Shown in pieces: positions 26,890 through 36,091 of a stretch of DNA of 64,000 nt (position 1 is its first letter; each line of letters opens with the position of its first letter). Position numbers and translations under genes: made by a program. The stretch is from Bacteroidia bacterium (lineage in GTDB: Bacteria > Bacteroidota > Bacteroidia > J057). The DNA lies in contig JAWPMV010000001.1 of assembly GCA_033391075.1 (NCBI GenBank), forward strand, positions 4,092,001-4,156,000, read 5' to 3'. Below the pieces are notes generated by a model that was given only the letters and a program-made list of their open reading frames with translations, did not search any database and was not told the origin of the DNA.

Positions 26890-28740
26890 TCAGTTATTGA
26901 GCCCAACACATGGACACTCTTTGTCATACCGATAAAAGGTATCAGTATGCCATTCTTCACAAGCACGACACGCTTGATTAAGCCTTAATCCATTAAGAAT
27001 TAGCGAAGAATATGGTTTTATGTTCATTCGCGTTATTTGCCCTAAAGTAAATTCAAATCTCCCGACAGCTCCCGAATTCATGAAATTATCGGAAACTGTA
27101 ACATTACTAATACTGTTATATTCACAATCTAATACCCCACTTGCTCCAATATGTTCTAAGCCGAAACTATGACCAAATTCATGAGTAAGTGTCTCGGAGA
27201 TAGCATTCCGAACATCAATGATTATTATATTTTCAAAAATATAAACTCCTCTTCTAGAAGCTGGAACAGTTCGCGTGATAGGATTATTATTATCATCTAA
27301 TGCTGAAATAGTAGAAGGAGGATGCAAATAATATACATTCAGTGCATTTTCAACAAAGTGGTTTGTCAAGCTAAATGTGTTTTTGAATTGTCTTTCAATA
27401 AGAGGCCTACGAGGATTACTAGCATGGTAAATAAGACTACTAAGCTGTTCCATTAAATTATCATCATCTACATTGGTGATAACAGCATTATTTACTACTC
27501 CTCTAAGATTGATTCCCGTTTGATATCTCTCGAAATTACAAGCTGCAAGCCCAAATTCCGAACTTATTTTTGAACTCCTATCTATTGATATTCCCATAGG
27601 AGTTACATTAAATAACTTAACTACTGGTTCATGCCTAGGTTTGAGGCTGATATAATAACTTCCATTAAGGCCACTATTTAAGGTCACGTGGCAAAGCTGA
27701 TTTTTTCGATTATAAATGAATAATTCAGTGTTCGGCCTATCTGATTGTAGGTTTGGGACATTAAAGAAATAAATTACTTTTCCTGGATTATTAGATTCTA
27801 TATAGTGAAATGGCCAATACAAATTATCATTAAGATGATTTCCGTTTGAATCATAACCATCGATCGAAAGAGTAGGCCTGTAAAAGTAGTTATCTGGATT
27901 TGGTAAAGGATTGGCCATGTTGAATGGAGTGGCCTCTACGCAAATGAGACTCCTAAAATAAAAAGGTCTAGGTACTGGAATTAATATTCCCAATAGAGGA
28001 ATCGAAAAAGGTAAAATCATCCGGGAAATACATGATCGAGCCCCGTCTCCACCTAATAAAGAAATTAAAGACTTCAGGGTAGTGTAATCATTCTCCGTAT
28101 AACCTGGAAAGAAAAAAGAATTTAGTTGATCCTTAAATTCATACTCGATAGAATAGTTACCAACTTTTTCAGCCTTATATAATTGCTCAATATTAAATAT
28201 AAAATTTTTGTATGAATTCTCTGAGTCTAAAATCCTAGGTACTAATTTTATATCAGCAATAACTGGGAGTAACCTTCTTTTTCCAACTATATGGCTTAAA
28301 GCAAGAACTTCCTGCTTGTTACTTTCATACAGACTCGAATCAAGCTTGTTTATTTCGATTTGTTTGATACCCTTAACAACAGTTCTTCCCTCTTTTATTA
28401 ATAGTTTTGTATTACTTAAAATCTTATAATTTCCTGTCAAAATTAGTTCATTAAAACTAAAACCAGGAGTCCTTCCAAAATCCAGAACTAAGGAATCAAT
28501 AAGATTAATTACGGAATCAGTAGGAGGTTCGAAATTAATCACCCAATCTAGTTCTGTTTTATGACTTAATGGTTTCAGGCAATATTCACAGCCCCATACA
28601 ATTGCTCGAGATTGATTATGAACTAAAGTTAAATGTTCAGGAAATAAAGAATTCGTATAAGATTGAGAAAAAACTGGCTGCCCTAGAAATAGCATAACTG
28701 TTACTATTATTTGGCAAAATCTTAGAACAAGTAATTTCAT
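26890..28740 (-). CDS. Secreted metzincin-type metalloprotease
   Basis: 616 aa; signal peptide at residues ~1-25 (VTVMLFLGQPVFSQ). A zinc motif HExxHxxGxxH is present at His520-His530 (HEFGHSFGLEH), with a candidate Met-turn at Met554 (NFMNSG), the metzincin arrangement. The ~490 residues before it are unassigned, largely beta-strand-like. The C-terminus has a Cys cluster (ACRACEEW, ECPC). It is first gene of the operon leading to the two lipoproteins and CHAT protein 1, and is divergent from CHAT protein 2. Assignment to M10, M12 or M43 cannot be made by eye. Confidence 0.8.
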   Translation of the reverse strand: MKLLVLRFCQIIVTVMLFLGQPVFSQSYTNSLFPEHLTLVHNQSRAIVWGCEYCLKPLSHKTELDWVINFEPPTDSVINLIDSLVLDFGRTPGFSFNELILTGNYKILSNTKLLIKEGRTVVKGIKQIEINKLDSSLYESNKQEVLALSHIVGKRRLLPVIADIKLVPRILDSENSYKNFIFNIEQLYKAEKVGNYSIEYEFKDQLNSFFFPGYTENDYTTLKSLISLLGGDGARSCISRMILPFSIPLLGILIPVPRPFYFRSLICVEATPFNMANPLPNPDNYFYRPTLSIDGYDSNGNHLNDNLYWPFHYIESNNPGKVIYFFNVPNLQSDRPNTELFIYNRKNQLCHVTLNSGLNGSYYISLKPRHEPVVKLFNVTPMGISIDRSSKISSEFGLAACNFERYQTGINLRGVVNNAVITNVDDDNLMEQLSSLIYHASNPRRPLIERQFKNTFSLTNHFVENALNVYYLHPPSTISALDDNNNPITRTVPASRRGVYIFENIIIIDVRNAISETLTHEFGHSFGLEHIGASGVLDCEYNSISNVTVSDNFMNSGAVGRFEFTLGQITRMNIKPYSSLILNGLRLNQACRACEEWHTDTFYRYDKECPCVGLNN

Positions 28741-28990
28741 TGGGCAAGTTATTAGAAGGGGGATATATTTAAATTATCCAAAATTTATGGACATTCACAA
28801 CTTCCCATTCACAAACTCAAAATTTAGAACAAAAAAAAAATTGGCCCTAACACATCTGTATCAATATTTCAAATAATCGGCTTGCCATAAATTCCAGATA
28901 GTGCTACATTTGTTTAGTCTACAAAATTATCCCGCCGTTTAAATATTAGCTTTTCCCATAGCTGGTCAAGTAACTTAAACTTTAGCAATC
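28741..28990. other. AT-rich divergent promoter region
   Basis: The 250 bp between the metzincin (-) and CHAT protein 2 (+) genes is AT-rich with a run of nine or more A at ~28831. It holds a plus-strand promoter at 28882-28912. I found no consensus box on the minus strand. Confidence 0.6.
28882..28912 (+). promoter_or_regulatory. Promoter for CHAT protein 2
   Basis: TTG at 28882-28884 and a perfect TACATTTG at 28905-28912, separated by 20 nt. The transcript would begin near 28919. Confidence 0.6.
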
Positions 28991-31900
28991 ATGCCTAAAA
29001 ATGCTATTGCACATATCCTATGGGAAAATGCAAACATGAGTCCGACCTTTGGACTGATGTTAATTTTTACTTTTGTAAGTTTTAATTATTCATTTTCCCA
29101 AAATAACTTCAAAAAGTCTTGCGAAGACTATTACCTGGGAATAGATGTCCCTAATTCTAAGCAACCCATATTTCTTGATGCATATGCGGAATTAAGTAAC
29201 GCTCAAGAAAGCAAGGAAAAAGTTGATTTTGACAGATACATGCTTGCTCTTGAAATGGACTTAGATACTTTAAAGTCCTTAGGCTGTTGGGAAGGATATA
29301 GCCGAGCTCTTCAAACACTTGGAGCCAGTTATTTGTCAATGGGTGCTTACATGAATGAGTTTGAGAAAGCAAAAGATTATTTAGACGAAATATTTACATT
29401 AGATTCATTAAAACTTCATTCTTCGCATCCCATTCGAACTAGCTCGGCTTATTATTTGGCTCAATTTTATGAGAGAACTTACCAAGCTGACTCCGCAATT
29501 AAATTTTTTAAGATTTGCCTTCAACATTATGGAGGAAATATAGCTAATAAAGGATTAAATATTTCCCTGATACATTTTGGATTAGCTCAAGTATATTTAG
29601 AATTAAAGCATAACATAGTAAAAGCCGAAGAACATTTTGAGAAATTTCTTGAAACAAGAAGGCATCCAGAATATGATACGTCAAAGGATTTAAGCGGATA
29701 TCACAATATTTACAAATTAGAAGGTTATCATAATTTTGCTAAAAAATATTTTATAATTGGAGATTATGATAAGGCTCTTTCATACACCTACAGATTTAAA
29801 GACTCACTTTCCATTCACCCCTTTAATATTGAAATTCGAAAAATCTACGCATCTAAACTGCTAGGAGAAATCCATTTTAAAAAAGGGGAAATTGAATTTG
29901 CCTATGAAAACTTTTTGCAGGCCAAGGAGTATTTAAAAAAATCTCCAAACTACTATAAGTCATCTTCTCTTGATTATTTTTTTATTTCACTAGGGATTTC
30001 AAAAATCCATACAGAAAATAATTCCTTCAAAGATGCTAAAAGCTCTCTCATTGAGGGAATGAAAATTCTAACAAAAGAAAACAATCCAGATAATAAGTTT
30101 CATGCAGCCTTAGGCCTTCAACAACTTGCTTACATAGAATTTTTATCGAATCAATATGAAAATTCTATGAAATCCATTGATAGTTGCGACCAACTATTAG
30201 ATCAATTTGAAATTGTGAGCGCAGATCTCAAAAGTAAAAATCTAATCCTTAGGAGTAAGATTTTGGAAAAGCGAGGTGATCTTAAAAAAGCATTAACGCT
30301 TATTAGCAAAGCTGAAAAAATGCTTACGGATAATTACTTTGAAGAGTATAATCCATACAAAAATATACTTTTAAAAGTATATAGCAGGAAAGCAAACCTC
30401 TTATGCCAGCTTGCTCAATATGGTTCTCTGGATCAAAACATGCAAAAGGAGGCTATTGAATACTACTTTAACGCAAGTACGATTTTAAAAGACTATCTCT
30501 ATGAATTAGAAAGAGAGAATAGTCTACTCGAATTAAAACAAAGTTCTTATGAACTTTTTGAAAATGCTTTAGCTTGTATTTGGTCAAATTATCAACATAA
30601 TCCAACGGAGACATTAGCTCAAAAAGCTTTCCTTTTAATGGAAAGAAGTAAAGGATCCGCTTTAGATAGGAAGTTAGTTGAAAAATATAACAATAGGCTG
30701 CTACCAAATATAGACGAGAAAAATAATCGAAATCTTCAAAAGGAATTGGCATTTCACCAGGCCCAATTGACAAAATTAGATCCCGCTGAAGATTTTTATG
30801 AACGTGAATACAGACAAATTTCTCAACGGATACTAGAGCTTGAAGAGAAATTAAACCATATTACCAAGCCCTCTAAAAAGCTTTATTCCTATGCAAATGC
30901 AGGAATAGTCGACTTCACCCAAATGTTAAATAATATAACTAAATCTGATTATGAGAATATTTTATCTTTCTACTGGGGAAAAAAATCCCTCTATAGGATA
31001 TTCTATAATTCCGATAAGGGCTTTACCTTCTATAGAACTGATAATATTGAAGCCTTGAAAACAGAAATCCTCAGACTTAGAAATGTCTTTCTAAGCTATA
31101 AACCAAACAAGGATGCAAGGGTATTACAGAATTCGTATATAGATTTCACAGAATCTGCTTATTCACTTTATAAAAGCCTGTTTGAAAATATTGAGTTGAA
31201 TAGAGCCAAAGAAAAAAGTGGAATTTTAATCCTCTCGGACGGACCTTTAGGAGTCATTCCTTTGGAGGTTTTGCTAACACAAAAGCCTCCGAAACAATTT
31301 TCCGGTTATAATGACCTTTCATATCTTGTTCGAGATTTCAACTTACACTATGCGCCATCGTTTTCATTCTTAATGAATGAAAACCTAATAAAAACAAAAT
31401 CCCAGAAATCTGAAATCCTGGCATTTAGTTATTCAGGAGAAAAAGCAAATTTCAACAAGGTTTATGCATCAATAAAACGTGGGGGGAAACTTGAAGATTT
31501 ACCAGGTTCCTATGCAGAGCTTCAAAGTATCTCCAAATATTATGATGGTTCATATCATATAGGTAATGAGGCGACTAAATCTCAATTTTTTAAGCAAGCG
31601 GGGAATTATAGCGCCTTGCATCTTTCTTTACATGGAGGTTGGGACAGTTTAGATTTCCCTTATTTGGTATTTCCTACCAATGACGCTTCAACAGATGTAG
31701 ATTTTCTGTATTCTTATGAATTAGCAGGTTCCGGGCTAAAAGCAAATTTAGCAGTTCTTAGCGCATGTGAATCAGGCCTTGGGTCTTATATTTCAGGAGA
31801 AGGAATGCAGAGTATTGCAAATAGTTTTTTAGGCGCGGGATGCAGCTCTGTTATTTTTAGTTTATGGAAAGTTGATGATAAATCCACCTCTGATTTGATG

Positions 31901-32203
31901 GAATTCCTCTACCATAATCTTAGTCAGGATAAAGAGATGAATGATGCATTATCCCAAGCCAAAAGAGACTTCCTAAAAAATACCGACCCCTATATTTCTC
32001 ATCCTGCAAACTGGTCTTCTTTTATACTTTATGGGCAAAAGAAGCCCCTTAACCAAAATAGTTGGATGTATCAGCTTCCCCTTTTTCTTTTGATTTTCAT
32101 CTCAACCTTAACTCTTATCCTTGGGATGTTATATCTACAAAAGCAAAAAAAGATAAGTACAGCTAATTCCCGGTCTCTATCCAACCCCTTCGAATTGTTA
32201 TGA
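28991..32203 (+). CDS. Exported TPR-CHAT (caspase-like) protein 2
   Basis: 1070 aa; an alternative start at Met16 (ATG 29036) gives a cleaner signal peptide (LMLIFTFVSFNYSFSQ). Residues ~60-560 are TPR repeats (ADSAIKFFKICLQHYGG, GDYDKALSYTYRFKDSL, GDLKKALTLISKAEKML). A helical linker (~570-640) and a CHAT domain (~690-1025) follow, with candidate dyad His881 (LSLHGG) and Cys926 (LSACESGLG). One C-terminal membrane helix (~1035-1055). Its architecture matches CHAT protein 1, but they diverge outside the catalytic blocks. It converges with the lipoprotein gene at 32163-32723, overlapping it by 41 bp. Confidence 0.9.
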   Translation: MPKNAIAHILWENANMSPTFGLMLIFTFVSFNYSFSQNNFKKSCEDYYLGIDVPNSKQPIFLDAYAELSNAQESKEKVDFDRYMLALEMDLDTLKSLGCWEGYSRALQTLGASYLSMGAYMNEFEKAKDYLDEIFTLDSLKLHSSHPIRTSSAYYLAQFYERTYQADSAIKFFKICLQHYGGNIANKGLNISLIHFGLAQVYLELKHNIVKAEEHFEKFLETRRHPEYDTSKDLSGYHNIYKLEGYHNFAKKYFIIGDYDKALSYTYRFKDSLSIHPFNIEIRKIYASKLLGEIHFKKGEIEFAYENFLQAKEYLKKSPNYYKSSSLDYFFISLGISKIHTENNSFKDAKSSLIEGMKILTKENNPDNKFHAALGLQQLAYIEFLSNQYENSMKSIDSCDQLLDQFEIVSADLKSKNLILRSKILEKRGDLKKALTLISKAEKMLTDNYFEEYNPYKNILLKVYSRKANLLCQLAQYGSLDQNMQKEAIEYYFNASTILKDYLYELERENSLLELKQSSYELFENALACIWSNYQHNPTETLAQKAFLLMERSKGSALDRKLVEKYNNRLLPNIDEKNNRNLQKELAFHQAQLTKLDPAEDFYEREYRQISQRILELEEKLNHITKPSKKLYSYANAGIVDFTQMLNNITKSDYENILSFYWGKKSLYRIFYNSDKGFTFYRTDNIEALKTEILRLRNVFLSYKPNKDARVLQNSYIDFTESAYSLYKSLFENIELNRAKEKSGILILSDGPLGVIPLEVLLTQKPPKQFSGYNDLSYLVRDFNLHYAPSFSFLMNENLIKTKSQKSEILAFSYSGEKANFNKVYASIKRGGKLEDLPGSYAELQSISKYYDGSYHIGNEATKSQFFKQAGNYSALHLSLHGGWDSLDFPYLVFPTNDASTDVDFLYSYELAGSGLKANLAVLSACESGLGSYISGEGMQSIANSFLGAGCSSVIFSLWKVDDKSTSDLMEFLYHNLSQDKEMNDALSQAKRDFLKNTDPYISHPANWSSFILYGQKKPLNQNSWMYQLPLFLLIFISTLTLILGMLYLQKQKKISTANSRSLSNPFELL

Positions 32204-32723
32204 TTGAATCTGTAATATTATATTCTGTGTAATGAATACTTCCAAAAGGTCCAGCCGAAGTACTACGGAAATTCCCTGTAGGAATAAGACTCCTGTCTAA
32301 ATCGGGAGTTGGTATTATTTCTGCGGTGATTATAATTGGCTCCCAAAATGGAGCCATTCCAGGATCACAAATTGGAGGTTTGGGTTTAGGAAATTTCAAT
32401 CCTGCAACTTGTAAATAAGGGCTATATTCAGCTCTAATTTGCTCAAGCGTTTTACCATCAGGTCTATCCGTATATAAGGAATGAGGTATTCCATCATCGG
32501 TACTATTGCTATTGATTATTTTGTATTTGATTTTGCTAGTCTGGAGACTTTTGTCTCCAGGGAAAACACCCACAACTTCTATTTTCTTCTGTTTTATTAG
32601 AACAGTTAAAGGATAATTTAGCTTACTATCCGGATCTTTTGCCGGAAGAAAGTCTGTAATGTAAGGAGTACATGAGCTAAATAAAACTAAAAAGCTCAAA
32701 AGGAATATCTTTGAATTTTTCAT
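32163..32723 (-). CDS. Lipoprotein of unknown function in the sigma-factor operon
   Basis: 186 aa; lipobox LFSSC (Cys18). The mature chain is beta-rich and proline-rich (FPKPKPPICDPGMAPFWEP). No recognised family. It begins 3 bp after the TPR membrane protein, so it is the third gene of the sigma/anti-sigma-like operon. Its last 41 bp overlap antisense with the end of CHAT protein 2. Confidence 0.7.
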   Translation of the reverse strand: MKNSKIFLLSFLVLFSSCTPYITDFLPAKDPDSKLNYPLTVLIKQKKIEVVGVFPGDKSLQTSKIKYKIINSNSTDDGIPHSLYTDRPDGKTLEQIRAEYSPYLQVAGLKFPKPKPPICDPGMAPFWEPIIITAEIIPTPDLDRSLIPTGNFRSTSAGPFGSIHYTEYNITDSIITIRRGWIETGN

Positions 32724-32726
32724 CTC

Positions 32727-33551
32727 TTATTTCAAATTTTGCATTGATAAATTTAGTTTCTCCGATCTTATTTTATAAGGCCCATCCTCGCTTGCTAATT
32801 TCTCTAAAATAGATCTTGCACCGGAAAAATTGCCTTCTTTTAGATATACCAGAGCCAAATACCAATTGGCATCTTGAATATATTTTCCATCAGAATTATT
32901 ATCGAGATATAGCTCAAGATCATTAATTGCAGATTCATATTTCTCCAGTTTCAATGAAGCCATAGCACGATAGAATCTCCCGATTTTTAAACTGTCATTT
33001 CCTGAATCAATAAAAACAGCAAGTTCTTTTGATGCAGCTTCAAAATTGTCTCTGGAATAAGTCTGTAAAGCATCGAATAGTAAAGAATCCAATGGATTAT
33101 CCTGAATTACTGTAGGATCGGCACTCCTTCTAGGCTGTGTGGTTTCCTGGTTACTGAGGTGTCTATAATTTTCAGCAAATAGCTTATCATTCATATTTTC
33201 ACCAGAATTAGCCATCCACCACACCCCCACACAACACACCAGAAAGAAAGCAACCGCAGCAGCCAGCTTCGCAGGCTCACGATACCATACCAAAGGCATC
33301 ACAACGGTGGGCCTCTCAAGGCCAGATTCAGTATGGGTAGAATCAGTATTCTCATCAGGTGTATTAACTACCGTGCTATCTTCCTCTAAAGCCTCTCCTA
33401 CAATTTCGCCCAGATAGATCTGTTGTTTTAGTTGTTCAAGAAGTTGAGGGTTGCGGCTGAGTTCAGATTCGAACTCCCGTTTCTCCTCGGCGCTTACTTG
33501 CCCGGCAAGGTATTTCTCTCGGAACCTGAAAGTATATTTAACGCTGTCCAT
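32727..33551 (-). CDS. Membrane-anchored TPR protein, anti-sigma-like
   Basis: 274 aa. The cytosolic N-terminus (~1-90: YLAGQVSAEEKREFESELSRN) resembles the zinc-free N-terminal regions of Bacteroidota anti-sigma-like proteins. A single membrane helix (~93-113: AKLAAAVAFFLVCCVGVWW) is followed by a periplasmic part with three or four TPR-like units (AASKELAVFIDSGNDSLKI, YESAINDLELYLDNNSDGKYI). It lies 13 bp after the sigma-like gene. This arrangement suggests a membrane sensor that holds the sigma factor; the inference rests on gene order and topology. GC falls sharply in the part of the gene encoding the periplasmic domain. Confidence 0.72.
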   Translation of the reverse strand: MDSVKYTFRFREKYLAGQVSAEEKREFESELSRNPQLLEQLKQQIYLGEIVGEALEEDSTVVNTPDENTDSTHTESGLERPTVVMPLVWYREPAKLAAAVAFFLVCCVGVWWMANSGENMNDKLFAENYRHLSNQETTQPRRSADPTVIQDNPLDSLLFDALQTYSRDNFEAASKELAVFIDSGNDSLKIGRFYRAMASLKLEKYESAINDLELYLDNNSDGKYIQDANWYLALVYLKEGNFSGARSILEKLASEDGPYKIRSEKLNLSMQNLK

Positions 33552-33564
33552 TACTCTTAGGGAA

Positions 33565-34257
33565 TTAGTAGTTTGAATTGGGAATCAGAAATGAGAGAAG
33601 CTTGTCCAGGTGTGAGATGGCTGCATCGCGTGCCGCTTCGAAACTGCTGTATCCTAGCTGCTTCAATTTGGCCGCATGCTTTTCCCTGAATTCCTCCGCA
33701 TACCATTCACGCCTGCGTTTGGGATCAAAAATTTTCAATAGGACGCGAGCCTCTTCTCCCAGAGATGCGATAAATAATTCTCTGGCCTTTTTCCTGCACT
33801 GATTGGCCCGGCTGTTGATTGTGTCTTCGGTGAGCTTGAGGGTCTCTGCCAATTGACGGGAACTCTTTCCCTCGGCCTTTCCCTGGAGAATTTCTAAACA
33901 ATTGCTGCCACTGGCTTTAAGATTTTCATGAATGAAAGTCTTACGTTCGGATTCCAGCCGTTTATTCAACTCAAGAACCGGATCCTCATAAAATGCCATT
34001 TCCACTTCCGCTGGCAATTCATCCGTAGTATAGGGTTTGCCCAATAGATTCCGGACAAGGTTTCTACAAATGCCAAAAGCATATCCTTTCTCCGATTCTA
34101 TCACTTTCACCTGCCCCTCATTGCGCTTTTTATGGTACTCCAGATAGGCATCCGACAATATATCATCGGCATCCAGTCTGCGTCCGGAATACTTGTGCAC
34201 AAATCTCTTGACGGCAGAACGAAAGTCCTCATCTGTAAAAGGATTATAATCCTCCAT
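33565..34257 (-). CDS. Sigma-70-family RNA polymerase sigma factor
   Basis: 230 aa. Region-2-like segment at residues ~10-75 (FVHKYSGRRLDADDILSDAYLEYHKKR ... KGYAFGICRNLVRNLLG) and a region-4 helix-turn-helix at ~118-160 (GNCLEIL-type start, GKSSRQLAETLKLTEDTINSRANQCRKKARELF). It is ECF-sized, but a C-terminal ~60-residue extension (FDPKRRREWYAEEFREKHAAKL) is unusual. It heads an operon with the TPR membrane protein and a lipoprotein. Its likely regulon includes the nearby CHAT and metzincin genes (inference). Confidence 0.82.
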   Translation of the reverse strand: MEDYNPFTDEDFRSAVKRFVHKYSGRRLDADDILSDAYLEYHKKRNEGQVKVIESEKGYAFGICRNLVRNLLGKPYTTDELPAEVEMAFYEDPVLELNKRLESERKTFIHENLKASGSNCLEILQGKAEGKSSRQLAETLKLTEDTINSRANQCRKKARELFIASLGEEARVLLKIFDPKRRREWYAEEFREKHAAKLKQLGYSSFEAARDAAISHLDKLLSFLIPNSNY

Positions 34258-34620
34258 GTGCAGCTAATCTTTTATGCGAACGAGTAAAAATGGATACTCT
34301 CATATACTCAGTTCAATTAGTAGTGTGAATTCTTAGGTCTTTCTAAATCAAATTCGGAAAAATTGCTGCTTTATTTTCTGAAAGGGGCTATTCACAAGAA
34401 TAGGAGGCGCTAATAAGAAGATAGAGCAAGTATTATTTCCCGTTGAGATGTAAACAAGATCACGAAAATTTTTAATTAAGTCAATTTTACGATTTATCAG
34501 ACTTATCAGGATTCCATCTAACAGAAAACTGAAGCACAAAATCAGCTGGCATACTTTTATTATCAGAAACAAATCCAAATATTTAGAGTTTCCATAAGGT
34601 AAATTCAGGAATCGCAAAAC
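34258..34620. other. 363-bp divergent intergenic region
   Basis: AT-rich gap between the sigma-like gene (-) and the carotenoid desaturase (+). A 93-codon minus-strand frame (34348-34629) spans it, but it overlaps the desaturase start and lacks a signal or family resemblance, so I do not call it. No consensus TAnnTTTG box was found on either strand. Confidence 0.55.
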
Positions 34621-36087
34621 ATGCCTCAAAAGAAAGCCATAGTAGTAGGTGCAGGAATTGGTGGATTAGCCACATCCATTCGCTTGAGATCAAAAGGATA
34701 TGAAGTAGAAGTTTTCGAAGCTTCTGAGAAAGCCGGAGGGAAACTCAATCAAATGGAGGAAAAAGGTTACCGATTTGATATGGGCCCCTCTCTATTTACC
34801 CTGCCAAAAGAATTGGATCATGTCTTTGAAACGGCTGGCAAAAATCCCCGAGACTACTATGATTACGAAAAGCTGGAACTTATTACCAAGTATTTTTATG
34901 AGGATGGTACCCAAATAGATGCCTGGGCAGAGCCTCTGCGTTTTGCCAAAGAACTCGAAGAAAAGACGGGCGAAACTGCAGCAAAGGCCTTGAAGGTATT
35001 GAAGAAAAGTTCGGAGATTTACGACATCACTTCCCATGTTTTCCTCGAACGTTCCCTCCACAAACTCAGCACCTACCTTCGAAAGGATACCCTGATCTCT
35101 ATTTTGAATTTGCATCGCATCGACTCCATGCGAACCATGCATAAAGCCAATGCAAGTCAATTCAATGATCCACGTGTCGTACAGCTTTTCGACCGATATG
35201 CTACCTATAATGGTTCCAATCCCTATGAAGCTCCTGCAACCCTGAGGATCATTCCCCATCTCGAATTCAATATCGGTGCCTATTTTCCGAAAAAAGGAAT
35301 TTATGCCATTCCTACTTCCTTATACAGTCTCGCTACTGATTTAGGGATAAAGTTTCATTTCGGAGAAAAAGTGGATGAAATTCTGGTAGAGGATAAAGCA
35401 GTTAGAGGGATTCGGATAGGCGAAAACAAGCATGAAGCAGAGGTGGTAGTGAGCAATATGGATGTCGTGCCTACTTACCGGCATTTGTTATCCAGTCAAA
35501 AAGCTCCGGAAAAAATTCTGACCCAGCCTCGTTCCAGTTCAGCCCTTATATTTTACTGGGGAATAAAGGATAGCTTCCCTGATCTGGATTTGCACAACAT
35601 TTTCTTTAGCCAGAATTACCAGGAAGAGTTTCGATATATCTGGGAAGAAAAAAGCATCTACGAGGATCCAACCATTTACGTCCACATCAGCAGCAAATGT
35701 GAAAAAGGAGATGCACCTGCAGGCAAAGAAAATTGGTTCGTCATGATCAATGTCCCCGCCAATCAGGGACAGGATTGGGAAAGTCTGATTTCAGCTGCCA
35801 GAAAAAACATCCTCTCAAAACTTTCCCGCATGCTGGGAAAAGACATTGAATCGCTGATAGAGTTTGAAGATCGCCTTACTCCCGAACTTATAGAAAGCCG
35901 AACCTCCTCCTATCAAGGTGCCCTTTACGGTAACAGCTCCAACAACAAATTCGCAGCTTTCCTCCGTCATCCCAATTTCCACCGCAAGATCAAAGGACTA
36001 TACTTTGTCGGAGGTAGCGTACATCCCGGCGGAGGAATTCCCCTCTGTTTGCTTTCAGCTCGTATCGTCGGAGATTTAATTGAGTAA
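34621..36087 (+). CDS. Carotenoid desaturase, CrtI/CrtD-like
   Basis: 488 aa flavoprotein. N-terminal dinucleotide-binding motif GAGIGGLATSIRL (residues 9-21) followed by an acidic strand end (VEVFEASEKAGGKL). It has the carotenoid desaturase C-terminal signature (GLYFVGGSVHPGGGIPLCLLSARIVGDLI). Length is normal. It may be phytoene desaturase (CrtI) or, because no crtB, crtY or crtZ is nearby, the 1-hydroxycarotenoid 3,4-desaturase CrtD often found alone in Bacteroidota. Sequence alone does not decide. It acts at the membrane in pigment synthesis. Confidence 0.85.
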   Translation: MPQKKAIVVGAGIGGLATSIRLRSKGYEVEVFEASEKAGGKLNQMEEKGYRFDMGPSLFTLPKELDHVFETAGKNPRDYYDYEKLELITKYFYEDGTQIDAWAEPLRFAKELEEKTGETAAKALKVLKKSSEIYDITSHVFLERSLHKLSTYLRKDTLISILNLHRIDSMRTMHKANASQFNDPRVVQLFDRYATYNGSNPYEAPATLRIIPHLEFNIGAYFPKKGIYAIPTSLYSLATDLGIKFHFGEKVDEILVEDKAVRGIRIGENKHEAEVVVSNMDVVPTYRHLLSSQKAPEKILTQPRSSSALIFYWGIKDSFPDLDLHNIFFSQNYQEEFRYIWEEKSIYEDPTIYVHISSKCEKGDAPAGKENWFVMINVPANQGQDWESLISAARKNILSKLSRMLGKDIESLIEFEDRLTPELIESRTSSYQGALYGNSSNNKFAAFLRHPNFHRKIKGLYFVGGSVHPGGGIPLCLLSARIVGDLIE

Positions 36088-36091
36088 ACTC

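Noticed and set aside
22189-32203. CHAT proteins as part of a type III-E CRISPR (gRAMP/Craspase) system
   Set aside because: No Cas7-11-like gene, crRNA array or other cas gene is present, and both CHAT proteins carry export signals, unlike cytosolic Craspase subunits.
34348-34629. 93-codon minus-strand frame in the gap before the desaturase
   Set aside because: It overlaps the desaturase ATG, has AT-rich noncoding-like composition, and no family resemblance or promoter.
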